A DNA stretch of 64,000 bases, taken from contig NZ_CP121464.1 in assembly GCF_029690045.1 (NCBI RefSeq), forward strand, positions 1,550,001 through 1,614,000, written 5' to 3'. Origin of the DNA: Janthinobacterium rivuli (GTDB lineage: Bacteria; Pseudomonadota; Gammaproteobacteria; Burkholderiales; Burkholderiaceae_D). Below are positions 15,923 through 24,952 of the stretch, piece after piece; the first letter of the stretch is position 1, and the number at the start of each line of letters is the position of its first letter. The position numbers were made by a program, and so were the translations under genes. The notes below the pieces were generated by a model. It was given only the letters and a program-made list of their open reading frames with translations. It did not search any database and had not been told where the DNA came from.

Positions 15923-18148
15923 ATGATCAAGATGTCCAAGATGCACAAGCGTTTGTGCGCCAAAAGCGCTGCTATGCTGGCACTGTCCGCTGCCTTGCCT
16001 ATCGGCTCGGCTTACGCTGATGAAGTCGCTGCTGATACGACCCCTGCCGCCAGCCAGCTGGAAACCGTGACCGTGACGGCACAGCGCCGCAAGGAAAATA
16101 TCCGCGACGTGCCCGTCTCCGTGTCGCTGCTGCGCGACGAAAAGCTCGACGTGCTGGTATCCGGCGGACAAGACATTCGCGTGCTGGCTGGCAAAGTGCC
16201 GAGCCTGAACGTGGAATCGTCGAATGGCCGCACCTTCCCCCGCTTCTACATCCGCGGCTACGGCAATACCGACTTCAACATCTTTGCATCGCAACCTGTT
16301 TCCCTGATTTACGACGATGTCGTGCAAGAAAATCCTATCCTCAAGGGCTATCCGATTTTCGACGTGGCCGGCGTGGAAGTGCTGCGCGGCCCACAAGGTA
16401 CCTTGTTCGGCCGCAATACGCCTGCCGGCGTGGTCAAGTTCGAATCCGTCAAGCCGAACCTGGACAAGGTTGAAGGCTATTACAACGTCTCCGCCGCCAC
16501 GCACAACACGACCAATTTCGATGGCGCCGTCAACGTGCCGCTGAGCAAAGAATGGGCCATGCGTGTCTCGACCTTGCGCCAGCACCGCGACGACTACGTC
16601 GACAACACGTTTACGGGCAAGAAAAACGCGCTGGACGGCTACAACGAACACGCCGAACGCGTGCAATTGATGTATGCGCCGAACGGCACGTTCAACGCCC
16701 TGTTCAATGTGCATCAGCGCAGCACCACGGGCAGCGCGCGCGTGTTCTTTGCCAACGCCATCAAGCTTGGCACGAATGACCTGGTCGACGGTTTCGATCC
16801 GACCAAATCCTACACCGATGCCTTGAACTTCCAGGAGCTGCGCACCAATGGCGCCAGCGCTCGCCTGAGCTGGGAACTCGACGGCGTCAAGCTGTACTCG
16901 ATCACCGGTTTCGAACGCGTGGGCAAGTATGTGTCGCATGGCGACATCGACGGTGGCGCACCAGGCATGGTGCCAGCGATTCCATTCCCGGTGGAAACCG
17001 CTGGCGGCATCAGCAGCGTGAAACAGTACTCGCAAGAATTCCGCGCCGAATCGAAAAGTGCCGGTCCGCTGAATTGGCAGGCTGGCGTGTACTACTTCAA
17101 TGAGGACGCCAACGGCTATACGGATAACTTCGGCGGTAGCGACCATGCGCTCGTTTCGCACCTGGCCAGCCGCCAGAAAAACACGGCCTGGGCCACCTTT
17201 GGTTCCGTCAACTATGCCGTCAACGATGACTTCATGTTGCGTGCCGGCTTGCGCTACACCAAGGACAAGAAGGATTTCAACACGGTAGTAGCGAACAACG
17301 TCCCGCAAATCAACCCGACCAGCGCCGATGTCAGCAAAGCCAAGGTCAACTGGGACCTGAGCGGTACCTACAAGTACAACAAGGACGTGAACTTCTACGG
17401 CCGTGTCGCCACCGGTTTCCGCGCACCAAGTATTGCGCCAGCCAGCAGAGATGTGTCCGTGACCGTGGCCGATGCGGAAACGATCACCTCGTTCGAAGCG
17501 GGCATCAAGGCCGACCTGTTCGAGCGCCGCGCCCGCGTCGCTTTCAGCCTGTACAACTACCAGGTGAAAAACCAGCAATTGACGGTCGTTGGCGGCACCT
17601 CGAACGTGACGCGTTTGATCAATGCGGCCAAGACGAATGGCCGCGGCGCGGAACTGGAACTGGAAGGTTTTGTCACGCCTAGCCTGAAGATGTCGCTGGG
17701 CGGCAGCTACAACTTCACAGAAATCAAGGATCCATCCCTGTCGGTAGCCACGTGCCGTAGCTGCACCGTGACCGATCCGATCAACGCCGCTAACCGTGCT
17801 GTTATCAACGGCAACCCATTGCCGCAAGCGCCGAAGTGGACGGTCACCGCCACGGGCCGCTATTCGATCCCGATGGAAAACGGCGAATTCTTCGTCTTCA
17901 CGGACTGGGCTTACCGCAGCAAGATCAACTTCTTCCTGTACGAGTCCACCGAGTTCACCGGCAAGCCCATGGTCGAAGGTGGCTTGCGCGTGGGCTACAC
18001 CTGGGATGCTGGCAAGTATGAAATGGCCGTTTTTGGCCGCAACATCACCGACACCCAGCGTATCACGGGCGCCATCGACTTCAACAACCGCACGGGCTTC
18101 ATCAATGAGCCACGTCAGTTTGGGGTGCAGTTCAAAGGCAACTTCTAA
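15923..18148 (+). CDS. TonB-dependent outer-membrane receptor
   Basis: A 741-residue TonB-dependent receptor. It has a signal peptide (about residues 1-32, ending in GSAYA), an ETVTV TonB-box-like motif at 47-51, a plug domain with RGPQGTLFGRNTPAG, and a barrel ending in an aromatic residue (KGNF). A further ATG pair exists at 15932/15941, but the one at 15923 has GGGAAA at suitable spacing; the frame also extends upstream to 15797 without a plausible start. One Cys pair occurs in an extracellular-type loop (CRSCT, near 17750-17765). It is divergent from the PAS kinase and followed by a terminator, so it is probably monocistronic. The ligand is unknown; the sequence differs clearly from the receptor at 62-2266. 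Confidence 0.93.
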   Translation: MIKMSKMHKRLCAKSAAMLALSAALPIGSAYADEVAADTTPAASQLETVTVTAQRRKENIRDVPVSVSLLRDEKLDVLVSGGQDIRVLAGKVPSLNVESSNGRTFPRFYIRGYGNTDFNIFASQPVSLIYDDVVQENPILKGYPIFDVAGVEVLRGPQGTLFGRNTPAGVVKFESVKPNLDKVEGYYNVSAATHNTTNFDGAVNVPLSKEWAMRVSTLRQHRDDYVDNTFTGKKNALDGYNEHAERVQLMYAPNGTFNALFNVHQRSTTGSARVFFANAIKLGTNDLVDGFDPTKSYTDALNFQELRTNGASARLSWELDGVKLYSITGFERVGKYVSHGDIDGGAPGMVPAIPFPVETAGGISSVKQYSQEFRAESKSAGPLNWQAGVYYFNEDANGYTDNFGGSDHALVSHLASRQKNTAWATFGSVNYAVNDDFMLRAGLRYTKDKKDFNTVVANNVPQINPTSADVSKAKVNWDLSGTYKYNKDVNFYGRVATGFRAPSIAPASRDVSVTVADAETITSFEAGIKADLFERRARVAFSLYNYQVKNQQLTVVGGTSNVTRLINAAKTNGRGAELELEGFVTPSLKMSLGGSYNFTEIKDPSLSVATCRSCTVTDPINAANRAVINGNPLPQAPKWTVTATGRYSIPMENGEFFVFTDWAYRSKINFFLYESTEFTGKPMVEGGLRVGYTWDAGKYEMAVFGRNITDTQRITGAIDFNNRTGFINEPRQFGVQFKGNF

Positions 18149-18194
18149 TTGCCTGATACCAGGCGCCGGCCCTAGCGGCTGGCGCCTGCGCTCC

Positions 18195-18228
18195 AACCCG
18201 CCGACGGTTCGCCGCGGCGGGTTTTTTT
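18195..18228. terminator. Terminator between convergent TonB receptor and gluQ
   Basis: AACCCGCCG (18195-18203) pairs perfectly with CGGCGGGTT (18215-18223) and is followed by a run of T on the plus strand. It serves the receptor gene, and it touches the end of gluQ on the other strand, so it may also help stop transcription from that side. Confidence 0.85.
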
Positions 18229-19147
18229 ATGCGTGTATCGGAAGTTGCGACAAGCGCTGCGCCCAGGCGGGAACGGCTTGCCGCCAGAAGTCTTCCACAT
18301 TCTCGGCGCGCACATCGAGGCCGAGGAAGCGGGCCGCCGGCAGCAGCGCCGACGTCAGCAGTTCGGTGGCTTGTGTTCCTGTATCGAAGGCGAGGGCGCC
18401 CGTCTGCTTGGACAGCTTTTCGCCGCTGTCGTTCGTGACGACAGGCACGTGCAGGAAGCCGGGATGCGGCAAGCCCAGCACATCCTGCAAATACAGCTGG
18501 CGTGGCGTGGAATCGAGCAAGTCAGCGCCGCGCACCACCTGCGTGATACCCTGCGCGCCATCGTCGACGACGACGGCCAGCTGATACGCCCAGTAACCAT
18601 CGCCGCGCAGCACGATGAAGTCGCCCACGTCGTTGGCCAGATCCTGCCGCTGCGGACCGGCCCAGCGGTCGGCAAAAGCGTATACGGCATCGGCCCCCTG
18701 CGGCACGCGCAGCCGCAAGGCCCGCGCCGCCTTGCCCGGCGCCAAGCCGTGGCGGCAGGTGCCCGGATACACGGCGGCCCCATTTTTCGGCGCGCCCGCC
18801 TGCAAGTTCGAATCCTGAATCTCCTTGCGCGAACAGCCGCACGCATACACGAACCCGTCGTCCTGCAATTGCTTCAGCGCCGCCTGGTACAGCGGCAGCC
18901 GCCGGCTCTGCCACGTCGCCTCGCCATCCCACTGCATGCCGCAGCGCTGCAGGCTGGCCAGAATGCCGGCGTCGGCACCTTTGACATTGCGGTCATAGTC
19001 CAGATCCTCGATACGCAGCAGCCACGTGCCGCGATGCACCTTGGCATCGAGATAACTGGCCATGGCGGCAACGAGCGAGCCCATGTGCAGGGGACCGGAG
19101 GGGGAGGGGGCGAAGCGGCCGATGTAGGGGGCGGTGGGAACGGGCAT
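18227..19147 (-). CDS. gluQ: Glutamyl-Q tRNA(Asp) synthetase
   Basis: A 306-residue GluQRS, a truncated paralogue of glutamyl-tRNA synthetase that attaches glutamate to the queuosine base of tRNA(Asp) in the cytoplasm. It has the class I signatures SGPLHMGSL (HIGH) and EKLSKQTGA (KMSKS), the zinc-ligand set CGC near residues 102-104 plus a later Cys (YPGTC), and WLLRIEDLD. The length is too short for GltX because the anticodon-binding domain is absent, which is the hallmark of GluQRS. The gene stands alone between a TonB receptor (convergent) and the rhs immunity gene. Confidence 0.93.
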   Translation of the reverse strand: MPVPTAPYIGRFAPSPSGPLHMGSLVAAMASYLDAKVHRGTWLLRIEDLDYDRNVKGADAGILASLQRCGMQWDGEATWQSRRLPLYQAALKQLQDDGFVYACGCSRKEIQDSNLQAGAPKNGAAVYPGTCRHGLAPGKAARALRLRVPQGADAVYAFADRWAGPQRQDLANDVGDFIVLRGDGYWAYQLAVVVDDGAQGITQVVRGADLLDSTPRQLYLQDVLGLPHPGFLHVPVVTNDSGEKLSKQTGALAFDTGTQATELLTSALLPAARFLGLDVRAENVEDFWRQAVPAWAQRLSQLPIHA

Positions 19148-19364
19148 GCAGAGAACTGTTGATTATGTATAGGCTTGGCGCGGTTTTTCTGGATAACGTG
19201 TGATTGGCTGCAATTCAGGCAGTGGCAAGTATCGTTCAGAATATAAATCAAGTCAATTCGTTGCTGGTTTTTACTATTTAAATTAATGTTTTTATAATTT
19301 TTAGATGTTGTAAAGGCGAATAAGGCGCCATGTTGGTTGCAATTTTTTGATAAGGATCACGGAG

Positions 19365-19994
19365 TCATTTGTTTGAAATGGCGGTTTCCATGACGGAAAT
19401 TACATGTTTTATCCCGTCGGTGATAATTGAGTTGCTGTTGATGTATTTGTCCTTGATAATTTTCAATATTTCAATATCTGCACAGCTAGCTACGTCCATG
19501 TCAATTGCATTTGCAATATTGTGGTCAATGTTAATTTCATCTAATATTTTAATTATTATTTCTATTGATTTTTCAATTTGTTTTTTGTGTAAATAGAATT
19601 CAGCAACTAATAGTCTAATTTCGCCTGATTTATTTTCAAGTAATGAATTGGCAATATTTTTCATGTCATTATTTTCTGTTTTGCAAAGTGCGTAATATAT
19701 TGCATAATTTAAACTGCGTGAAATGATCGGGTATTCTCCGAAATTTCTTATGGAATATATTTTTCTCTTGGCTAATCTTAGTATCTCACTACTTTTATCT
19801 CCTTTTAAAGCGATCAGCCACAGTAATTCTTTTTTTCTTTCGCTTGAATTTTTCTGGTTTAGTTGTTTTAATATTTCATCCAAATGTTCTTTTTCTAATA
19901 TCCTTTCTCTGGATGGTTTTGAAAGATTCTCTAGTTCAATTATTCTTCCTTTTTTTATTATGTCTAGAATGTTTGAATTTATAGATTTTTTCAT
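19365..19994 (-). CDS. Putative immunity protein for the Rhs toxin tip
   Basis: A 209-residue, Lys/Ile/Asn-rich protein of no family I recognise. Its start ATG overlaps the TGA of rhs by four bases (ATGA), the usual arrangement for a cognate immunity gene immediately behind an Rhs toxin tip. It has no signal peptide, so the toxin it neutralises should act in the cytoplasm. The sequence looks alpha-helical throughout (ILDIIKKGRIIELENL; KELLWLIALKGDKSSEILRLA; EIRLLVAEFYLHKKQIEKSIEIIIKIL), reminiscent of a small HEAT/ARM-like solenoid. The gene is strikingly AT-rich compared with its neighbours, a sign of horizontal exchange with its toxin. The immunity role is inferred from position. Confidence 0.75.
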   Translation of the reverse strand: MKKSINSNILDIIKKGRIIELENLSKPSRERILEKEHLDEILKQLNQKNSSERKKELLWLIALKGDKSSEILRLAKRKIYSIRNFGEYPIISRSLNYAIYYALCKTENNDMKNIANSLLENKSGEIRLLVAEFYLHKKQIEKSIEIIIKILDEINIDHNIANAIDMDVASCADIEILKIIKDKYINSNSIITDGIKHVISVMETAISNK

Positions 19995-22900
19995 TTTCCC
20001 AGTATTCCATTTTTAATTTCAATGTGCATTGCTTTATAGTCACCGGCTGAGGCTAGTTTTCCAGTGTCATCGCATAACTTTGCTCCAGAGATTTTTGGAG
20101 GTGCATAATTTCCGTTGGCTACGCTAGATGTTGGAACAATTTCCTTGTGGGCGTGTGGCACTTCATCTGCATTTCCTAGTGGTATGGTGCGTTTTTCAGC
20201 TGGATCAATGCGTACCGCTGCTGTGTTCCCATCTGGTAAGTTTTTAGTCCAGACTTGCCCTCGTTTATTGGATCCAGAAGGGTTAGTTCTGGAACCTACC
20301 ATGGTGTAACCTCTTCTCCGCAAAATTTTTCTGATATCACTTGGAAGCATATTATTCAATGCAGGTAAGTTCTTTATTTCGTCCACGGCACTGGAAATGA
20401 TGAGTCTGCATTTTGCCAGTCCTAATGGGTCGCTCCACTGAATGGGATTTGTTACATATGCATAGCCATTCAGTCCGCCTAGAATGCCGATAGGATCTTG
20501 ACTAAGATAGTGTCCGCAATCAGGCTCATAGTAGCGGTAACGGTTATAAAACAGTCCAGTCTCTTGATCCTCATACTGCCCCTGAAACCGCAGCGGCTGG
20601 TCGATTTCTCCCTCTACCTGCAACAAATGCCCCCAGGCTTTGTAGCGCCCGCTCCAGACTACGTTCCCTTGCGCATCCGTCAGCTCGCGCGGCGTGCCCA
20701 GGTGGTCGCAGTGGTAGTGGGTGATGCTATCGTGTGCTGCCGCGTCATCGGCTGCCGCCTGGGTACCTTGCCATGCCGATACATGCAGCGTTTCAGTGTC
20801 CGCTTGTTCTTGCGCAATCGGGGCCTGCAGTTCGGCGTCGTCCCGGATGGCAGGCAAATCCCATTGGGCCACGCGCGGCAGGTGCACGGCGCTTGCCTGA
20901 AGACAGGCTGGCGAACTAATTTTGGCCAGCGGCACGAAGCTGTCCGGCTCGTACAGGTATGTGACAGTTTCATCTTGCCCAAGTTCCTGCGCCAGCGTGT
21001 CGCCATCCCAGACGAAGAAGGTGGTGCTGGCGTTCGTGCGGGCGGGCTGGTCTATTGTGATGTCTTGCTGGCTGGTCCAACGCGCCTCATCGACGCGTTT
21101 GGCGATGCGGCGGCTGAAGGCGTCATAAAAATAATGGGCGCGGTGGCGTGACTGGCGTTCCGTCCTGGTGGCGTGGCTGAGGCGGTTTTCGGCGTCGTAG
21201 CGCAGCGCCATATCGCTCCAGGTCGACTCCCTGCCCGGCGGATGGAAGCGCTTGCTGGTGGCATTGCCCTGCTCGTCGTAGTCGTATTCGTTATCGGCGT
21301 AGCGTTTCAGTACGTTGCCGGAGGCGGGGGCGGTATCGACCAGATTGCCGGCTGGGTCGAAGGCGAAGTGTTCGGCCAGGCCCGGCTGCACGGCGGACAG
21401 CAATTGCCCGACGGGATCATAGGTATAACTGAGTTTGCCAAGCGGCCCTGCAGTGGTGGTGCCCGTCTGCACGATGGTGCGCAAGTTTCCCTGGGCATCG
21501 TATTCGAAACGGCGCTCGCGCACGGGAACGGGCGCGTCGGCGCCGCGTGCCAGGGTCAGCCGGGTGAGGCGCGATTGCGGGTCGTACTGGCGCGTGGCGA
21601 GCAAGCCGCTGGTGCCCAGCTGCCGCTGCTTTTCGCGGTGCAGTTTGTCGCGTTCGACATCGACCACGGTCTTGCCATGCCACAGCACGCCGTGCCAGTG
21701 GCCGGAGCCGTAGCGCAGGGTGTCGACGCGGCGTCCATTCGGCAGGACGGTTTGGATATGGTTGCCCAGTTCGTCATAAGAGTGCGTCATGACAAAGCTG
21801 GCGTCCGGCGCGCGCGGGGTATTCGGCAGCCTGGCCGCTTCGGGCAGCGTTTGCAGGAAGCAGGCGCTGCGTTCTTCGATCAGTTGGCCCAGCGCATCAT
21901 GGAAGAAACGCTGTTCGGCTTGTGGCGCGGAGACGGCCGTCAGGCGACCCAGCGCATCGTAGGCGTAGCGAACCGCACCGTCCGCCGTGGTCTTGACTTG
22001 CAACAAACCGAGCGCGTCGCGCAGCAACTGCGTGCGCTGGCTGCCGCACTCGGTGGCAGTGAGGTTGCCGGCAGGGTCATAGCTGTAGTGCGTGCGCTTG
22101 CCGTCGAAGCCCGTTTCCGACGACAGCCAGCCTTCCGCATGATATGCGAGCCGGTAGCTTTCGCCTTTGACGTTGATCAATTCTGTCAGTTGCAGCGCAG
22201 CGTCGTAGCGATACTGCAAGGTCTGGCCGATGGCGTCCGTGCGCTCCACGGGCAAGCCCTGGCCGTTGTAGCGGTAGCGTGTCTGCTGACCGGCCGCATC
22301 GACGTGCAAGACCAGATTGCCGTCCCCATCGTAGGCATATTGCTCCCGGGTCTGATCGGGCGCCGTGAGGCGGATCAGGCGGCCCAGCGCGTCGTATTCG
22401 TAGCGGGTGGCATGGCCGAGCGCATCGCGGGCCGCTTCCAGCCGGCCCAGCGCATCGTAGGCGAATTCGCTGGTGTGGCCGGAGCAATCCGTGTAGCTGG
22501 TCAGCCAGCCCTGGCGGTTGTACTGGAAATGTTTGCTGCCGCCCTTGGCGTCGATCAGTTCCACCAGCTGGCCGCGCTGGTCGTAGCGGTAGCGCGTGAC
22601 GTGGCCCAGGGCATCCGTGATGCTGAGGGGGCGGCCTGCCGCATCGTATTCGCGCAAGGTGGTGTTGCCCAGCGGATCCGTGAAGGCGACAGGCTGGTTC
22701 CGGTCGTCGTAGTCGATGCTGTTGCTGTGCCCCTTGGCATCGGTGCTGCGGATCAGGTTGCCAGCCGCATCGTAAGCGTAGCGCGCGGCGGCGCCGTTGG
22801 CATCGATATCGGCCAGCAGCATGCCATCGCGGTCCCACTCGCGCCGGCCCAGCGAGGCGGCCTTGCCGTCGATCACGCGGCGCACTTCGGTCACCAGCCA

Positions 22901-24952
22901 GTTGGCGTCGAATGTGTATTCGAGGACGCCGCCGTTTTCCATGACTCTGCTGGTGTCGTTGTCCACGTAATCGATGCGCGTGTGCTCGCTGCCATCGCAC
23001 GCCCGGGTAGCGGTGGCACGCGCCTGGTAGCTGTTGGCCACGGTGATTGGATAGTGCTGCGCCAGTTCCTGCTGGCTCAACGGTGATCCGCTCCAGCGGG
23101 CGCGCAGGGCGTCCAGGCTGATCCATTCCAGTTCGTAGCTAAAACCCGTGTAGCTGCTGCATGAGGTGAGGAGCTGGTGACGATAGGCATAGTGGCGCGT
23201 GTTGCCCAGCGCATTCGACTGGCTGACCAGGTTGTAGCGGGGCGCGAACGGCGGCTGCGTTTCGTTTGTTTCGGCCGCGTATTGGTAGCGGACGTGGCAG
23301 AGTCGGCTGCCGTCGGGTAATACCTCGTCGATTCTCCCGATGTGGATGGCCTTTTCCATCTCCGCGCGCATGGCTTCGAGCACGCTGCCATCGTCGCTGC
23401 GCAGGCGCAACAGCACTTCGCCCGGCCTGGCATCGATCAATCGCTCGATGCTGACGCCGCGTCCATCGCGCGCTTCGCTACGCACGAGTGCAAAGCGCTG
23501 CGTAGCGACGGGCGCGGACGGAGCCAGCATGGCGTTGACGCCGTCGTAGCCGTGCGGCAGCCAGTCGTCTTCAGCGCGCGCGTAGCGGTCGCTGCTGCCG
23601 TCGCGCCACAGCAAAGTGAAGGTGTCGGCGCCGTCGCGCGTGAGCGTAAAACCTTCCTTGCGGCTGTCGTGCTGCTGGCCCGGTTCCAGGCCAGGCAGGC
23701 GCAGGGCGCGGCCGCTGTCGTCGTGGTAGACGATGCCGGCATCGCATAGCGACAGGCTGGTGGTGTAGGGCGTGGACCAGCGCGCGCCCAGCAAGCCCCA
23801 GTCTTCGCATTCGGCGCCGGAACGGTAGCAGCGCGTCCAGACGATGGGAATGCTGCGCTCGAGCGCGAAATCCGTCTGGTACAGGATTTCCTGGCCCGTG
23901 CCGAAATGCACGGGCTTGCGGCCCTTGACGGGTTTTTTCGCTGGGCCGCTATCTTTGGGGCAGCAGTCGGACGGTGCTTCCGATTTTGGTTCTTTCTTGC
24001 CGCGGCTCTTGCCGTCGTCGCCGCCGTTTTTTGGGGGCGGTTTGTCGAGTTTTGGGGGCGGCTGGTCCGTTTTTTTGCCGACCAGCTTTTCCTTGACCTT
24101 GTTGATGGTTGGCGCCGTTTTCTTGCCGAGGAACTTGCTCAGTATTTTCCCGCCAGGAACCTTGCTGAAGGCCGCCGCTTGCAATAAGTTGCCTACGATA
24201 TTCATGCCGATGTCGGCGGCAGTGTTGAGCAAATCAGGTGTCTTGCCTGTCAAGATGTAGTCGGCCGCCTGGTCGAGCACCGTGGCCGATGCTTCCATTG
24301 CGGTGCCTGTTGCAACGGTCGCCGTGCCGGCCACAGCGCCCGTTGCCGCCCCCGCTTCCATCGCGGCGGCAACGGGGGCGCCGACTCCCGTCGCCGCAAC
24401 GCCCACCCCGGCGACTCCCAGCACAGCGCTACCTGTCAGGACGGTGCCACCCGCGTCCACCAGGTCTTCGGCGGCGCCATGCATTTTCCTGGAGCCATGC
24501 TCCTTGTAATCCTGTGCCACTTCCCGTATCGCCGCCGTCAGTTCCTTGAGCACGGGCTTGGCGGCCTCCCCGCCCCGTTCATAAATCTTGCCCACGGTAT
24601 TGCGCGAATTCATCCATACTTCGCGCCCCATCTGCACCAGGCTGGCGCCGTTGGCGCGGTGGATGCTGCTGGCGACCTTGGTGTCGACCTGCTTGCCGAC
24701 GGTGCCGCTCTTGACGCCGCCCGCCTTGCCGGCCGCGTCGCCTTTGACGGTGGGAATGATGCTGCGCTGGTGCAGGATGACGGGCTCGCTGTGCGATTTG
24801 ACGTTGGGCGAGGCATTTTGCGCTTCCGAAAATTCGCCTGTGATGCTGTAGGGAATAGGGGGCGTGCTCGAGCCGACGGGCGTCTTGCAAATGTCGGGGC
24901 TGAGGCTGACGCAATAGAAACGCCCCGATTTGGTGACGGTTTCATTTGTCAT
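19991..24952 (-). CDS. rhs: Rhs-family polymorphic toxin with PAAR-like N-terminus (T6SS effector)
   Basis: A 1653-residue Rhs effector. The N-terminus (about 1-130; DICKTPVGSSTPPIPYS) matches the DUF4150 PAAR-like domain that docks on VgrG. A Gly/Ala-rich hydrophobic stretch (about 173-225) may cross the target membrane. The Rhs shell follows, with many YDxxGR-type repeats (RYEYDALGRL, RYRYDQRGQL). The core ends with DPIG and DPLG separated by exactly 18 residues, the Rhs aspartyl self-cleavage arrangement, with the cut after about residue 1512. The last 141 residues (19994-20416) are the variable toxin: I do not recognise the family. A PHAHKEIVP cluster and VWTKNLPDGNTAAVRIDP are its most distinctive parts and could hold nuclease residues. 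This tip is AT-rich relative to the shell. It overlaps the DUF2169 gene by 11 bases. Confidence 0.92.
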   Translation of the reverse strand: MTNETVTKSGRFYCVSLSPDICKTPVGSSTPPIPYSITGEFSEAQNASPNVKSHSEPVILHQRSIIPTVKGDAAGKAGGVKSGTVGKQVDTKVASSIHRANGASLVQMGREVWMNSRNTVGKIYERGGEAAKPVLKELTAAIREVAQDYKEHGSRKMHGAAEDLVDAGGTVLTGSAVLGVAGVGVAATGVGAPVAAAMEAGAATGAVAGTATVATGTAMEASATVLDQAADYILTGKTPDLLNTAADIGMNIVGNLLQAAAFSKVPGGKILSKFLGKKTAPTINKVKEKLVGKKTDQPPPKLDKPPPKNGGDDGKSRGKKEPKSEAPSDCCPKDSGPAKKPVKGRKPVHFGTGQEILYQTDFALERSIPIVWTRCYRSGAECEDWGLLGARWSTPYTTSLSLCDAGIVYHDDSGRALRLPGLEPGQQHDSRKEGFTLTRDGADTFTLLWRDGSSDRYARAEDDWLPHGYDGVNAMLAPSAPVATQRFALVRSEARDGRGVSIERLIDARPGEVLLRLRSDDGSVLEAMRAEMEKAIHIGRIDEVLPDGSRLCHVRYQYAAETNETQPPFAPRYNLVSQSNALGNTRHYAYRHQLLTSCSSYTGFSYELEWISLDALRARWSGSPLSQQELAQHYPITVANSYQARATATRACDGSEHTRIDYVDNDTSRVMENGGVLEYTFDANWLVTEVRRVIDGKAASLGRREWDRDGMLLADIDANGAAARYAYDAAGNLIRSTDAKGHSNSIDYDDRNQPVAFTDPLGNTTLREYDAAGRPLSITDALGHVTRYRYDQRGQLVELIDAKGGSKHFQYNRQGWLTSYTDCSGHTSEFAYDALGRLEAARDALGHATRYEYDALGRLIRLTAPDQTREQYAYDGDGNLVLHVDAAGQQTRYRYNGQGLPVERTDAIGQTLQYRYDAALQLTELINVKGESYRLAYHAEGWLSSETGFDGKRTHYSYDPAGNLTATECGSQRTQLLRDALGLLQVKTTADGAVRYAYDALGRLTAVSAPQAEQRFFHDALGQLIEERSACFLQTLPEAARLPNTPRAPDASFVMTHSYDELGNHIQTVLPNGRRVDTLRYGSGHWHGVLWHGKTVVDVERDKLHREKQRQLGTSGLLATRQYDPQSRLTRLTLARGADAPVPVRERRFEYDAQGNLRTIVQTGTTTAGPLGKLSYTYDPVGQLLSAVQPGLAEHFAFDPAGNLVDTAPASGNVLKRYADNEYDYDEQGNATSKRFHPPGRESTWSDMALRYDAENRLSHATRTERQSRHRAHYFYDAFSRRIAKRVDEARWTSQQDITIDQPARTNASTTFFVWDGDTLAQELGQDETVTYLYEPDSFVPLAKISSPACLQASAVHLPRVAQWDLPAIRDDAELQAPIAQEQADTETLHVSAWQGTQAAADDAAAHDSITHYHCDHLGTPRELTDAQGNVVWSGRYKAWGHLLQVEGEIDQPLRFQGQYEDQETGLFYNRYRYYEPDCGHYLSQDPIGILGGLNGYAYVTNPIQWSDPLGLAKCRLIISSAVDEIKNLPALNNMLPSDIRKILRRRGYTMVGSRTNPSGSNKRGQVWTKNLPDGNTAAVRIDPAEKRTIPLGNADEVPHAHKEIVPTSSVANGNYAPPKISGAKLCDDTGKLASAGDYKAMHIEIKNGILGK

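Noticed and set aside
15767..18196. Minus-strand frame of 809 codons opposite the second TonB receptor
   Set aside because: Shadow frame; the plus-strand receptor is complete with signal peptide and plug.
18227..19147. Possible full glutamyl-tRNA synthetase (gltX)
   Set aside because: Only 306 residues with no anticodon-binding domain; the zinc-site pattern fits GluQRS.
21173..23086. Plus-strand frame of 637 codons opposite rhs
   Set aside because: Produced by the repetitive codon pattern of the Rhs YD repeats on the other strand; no recognisable domain.
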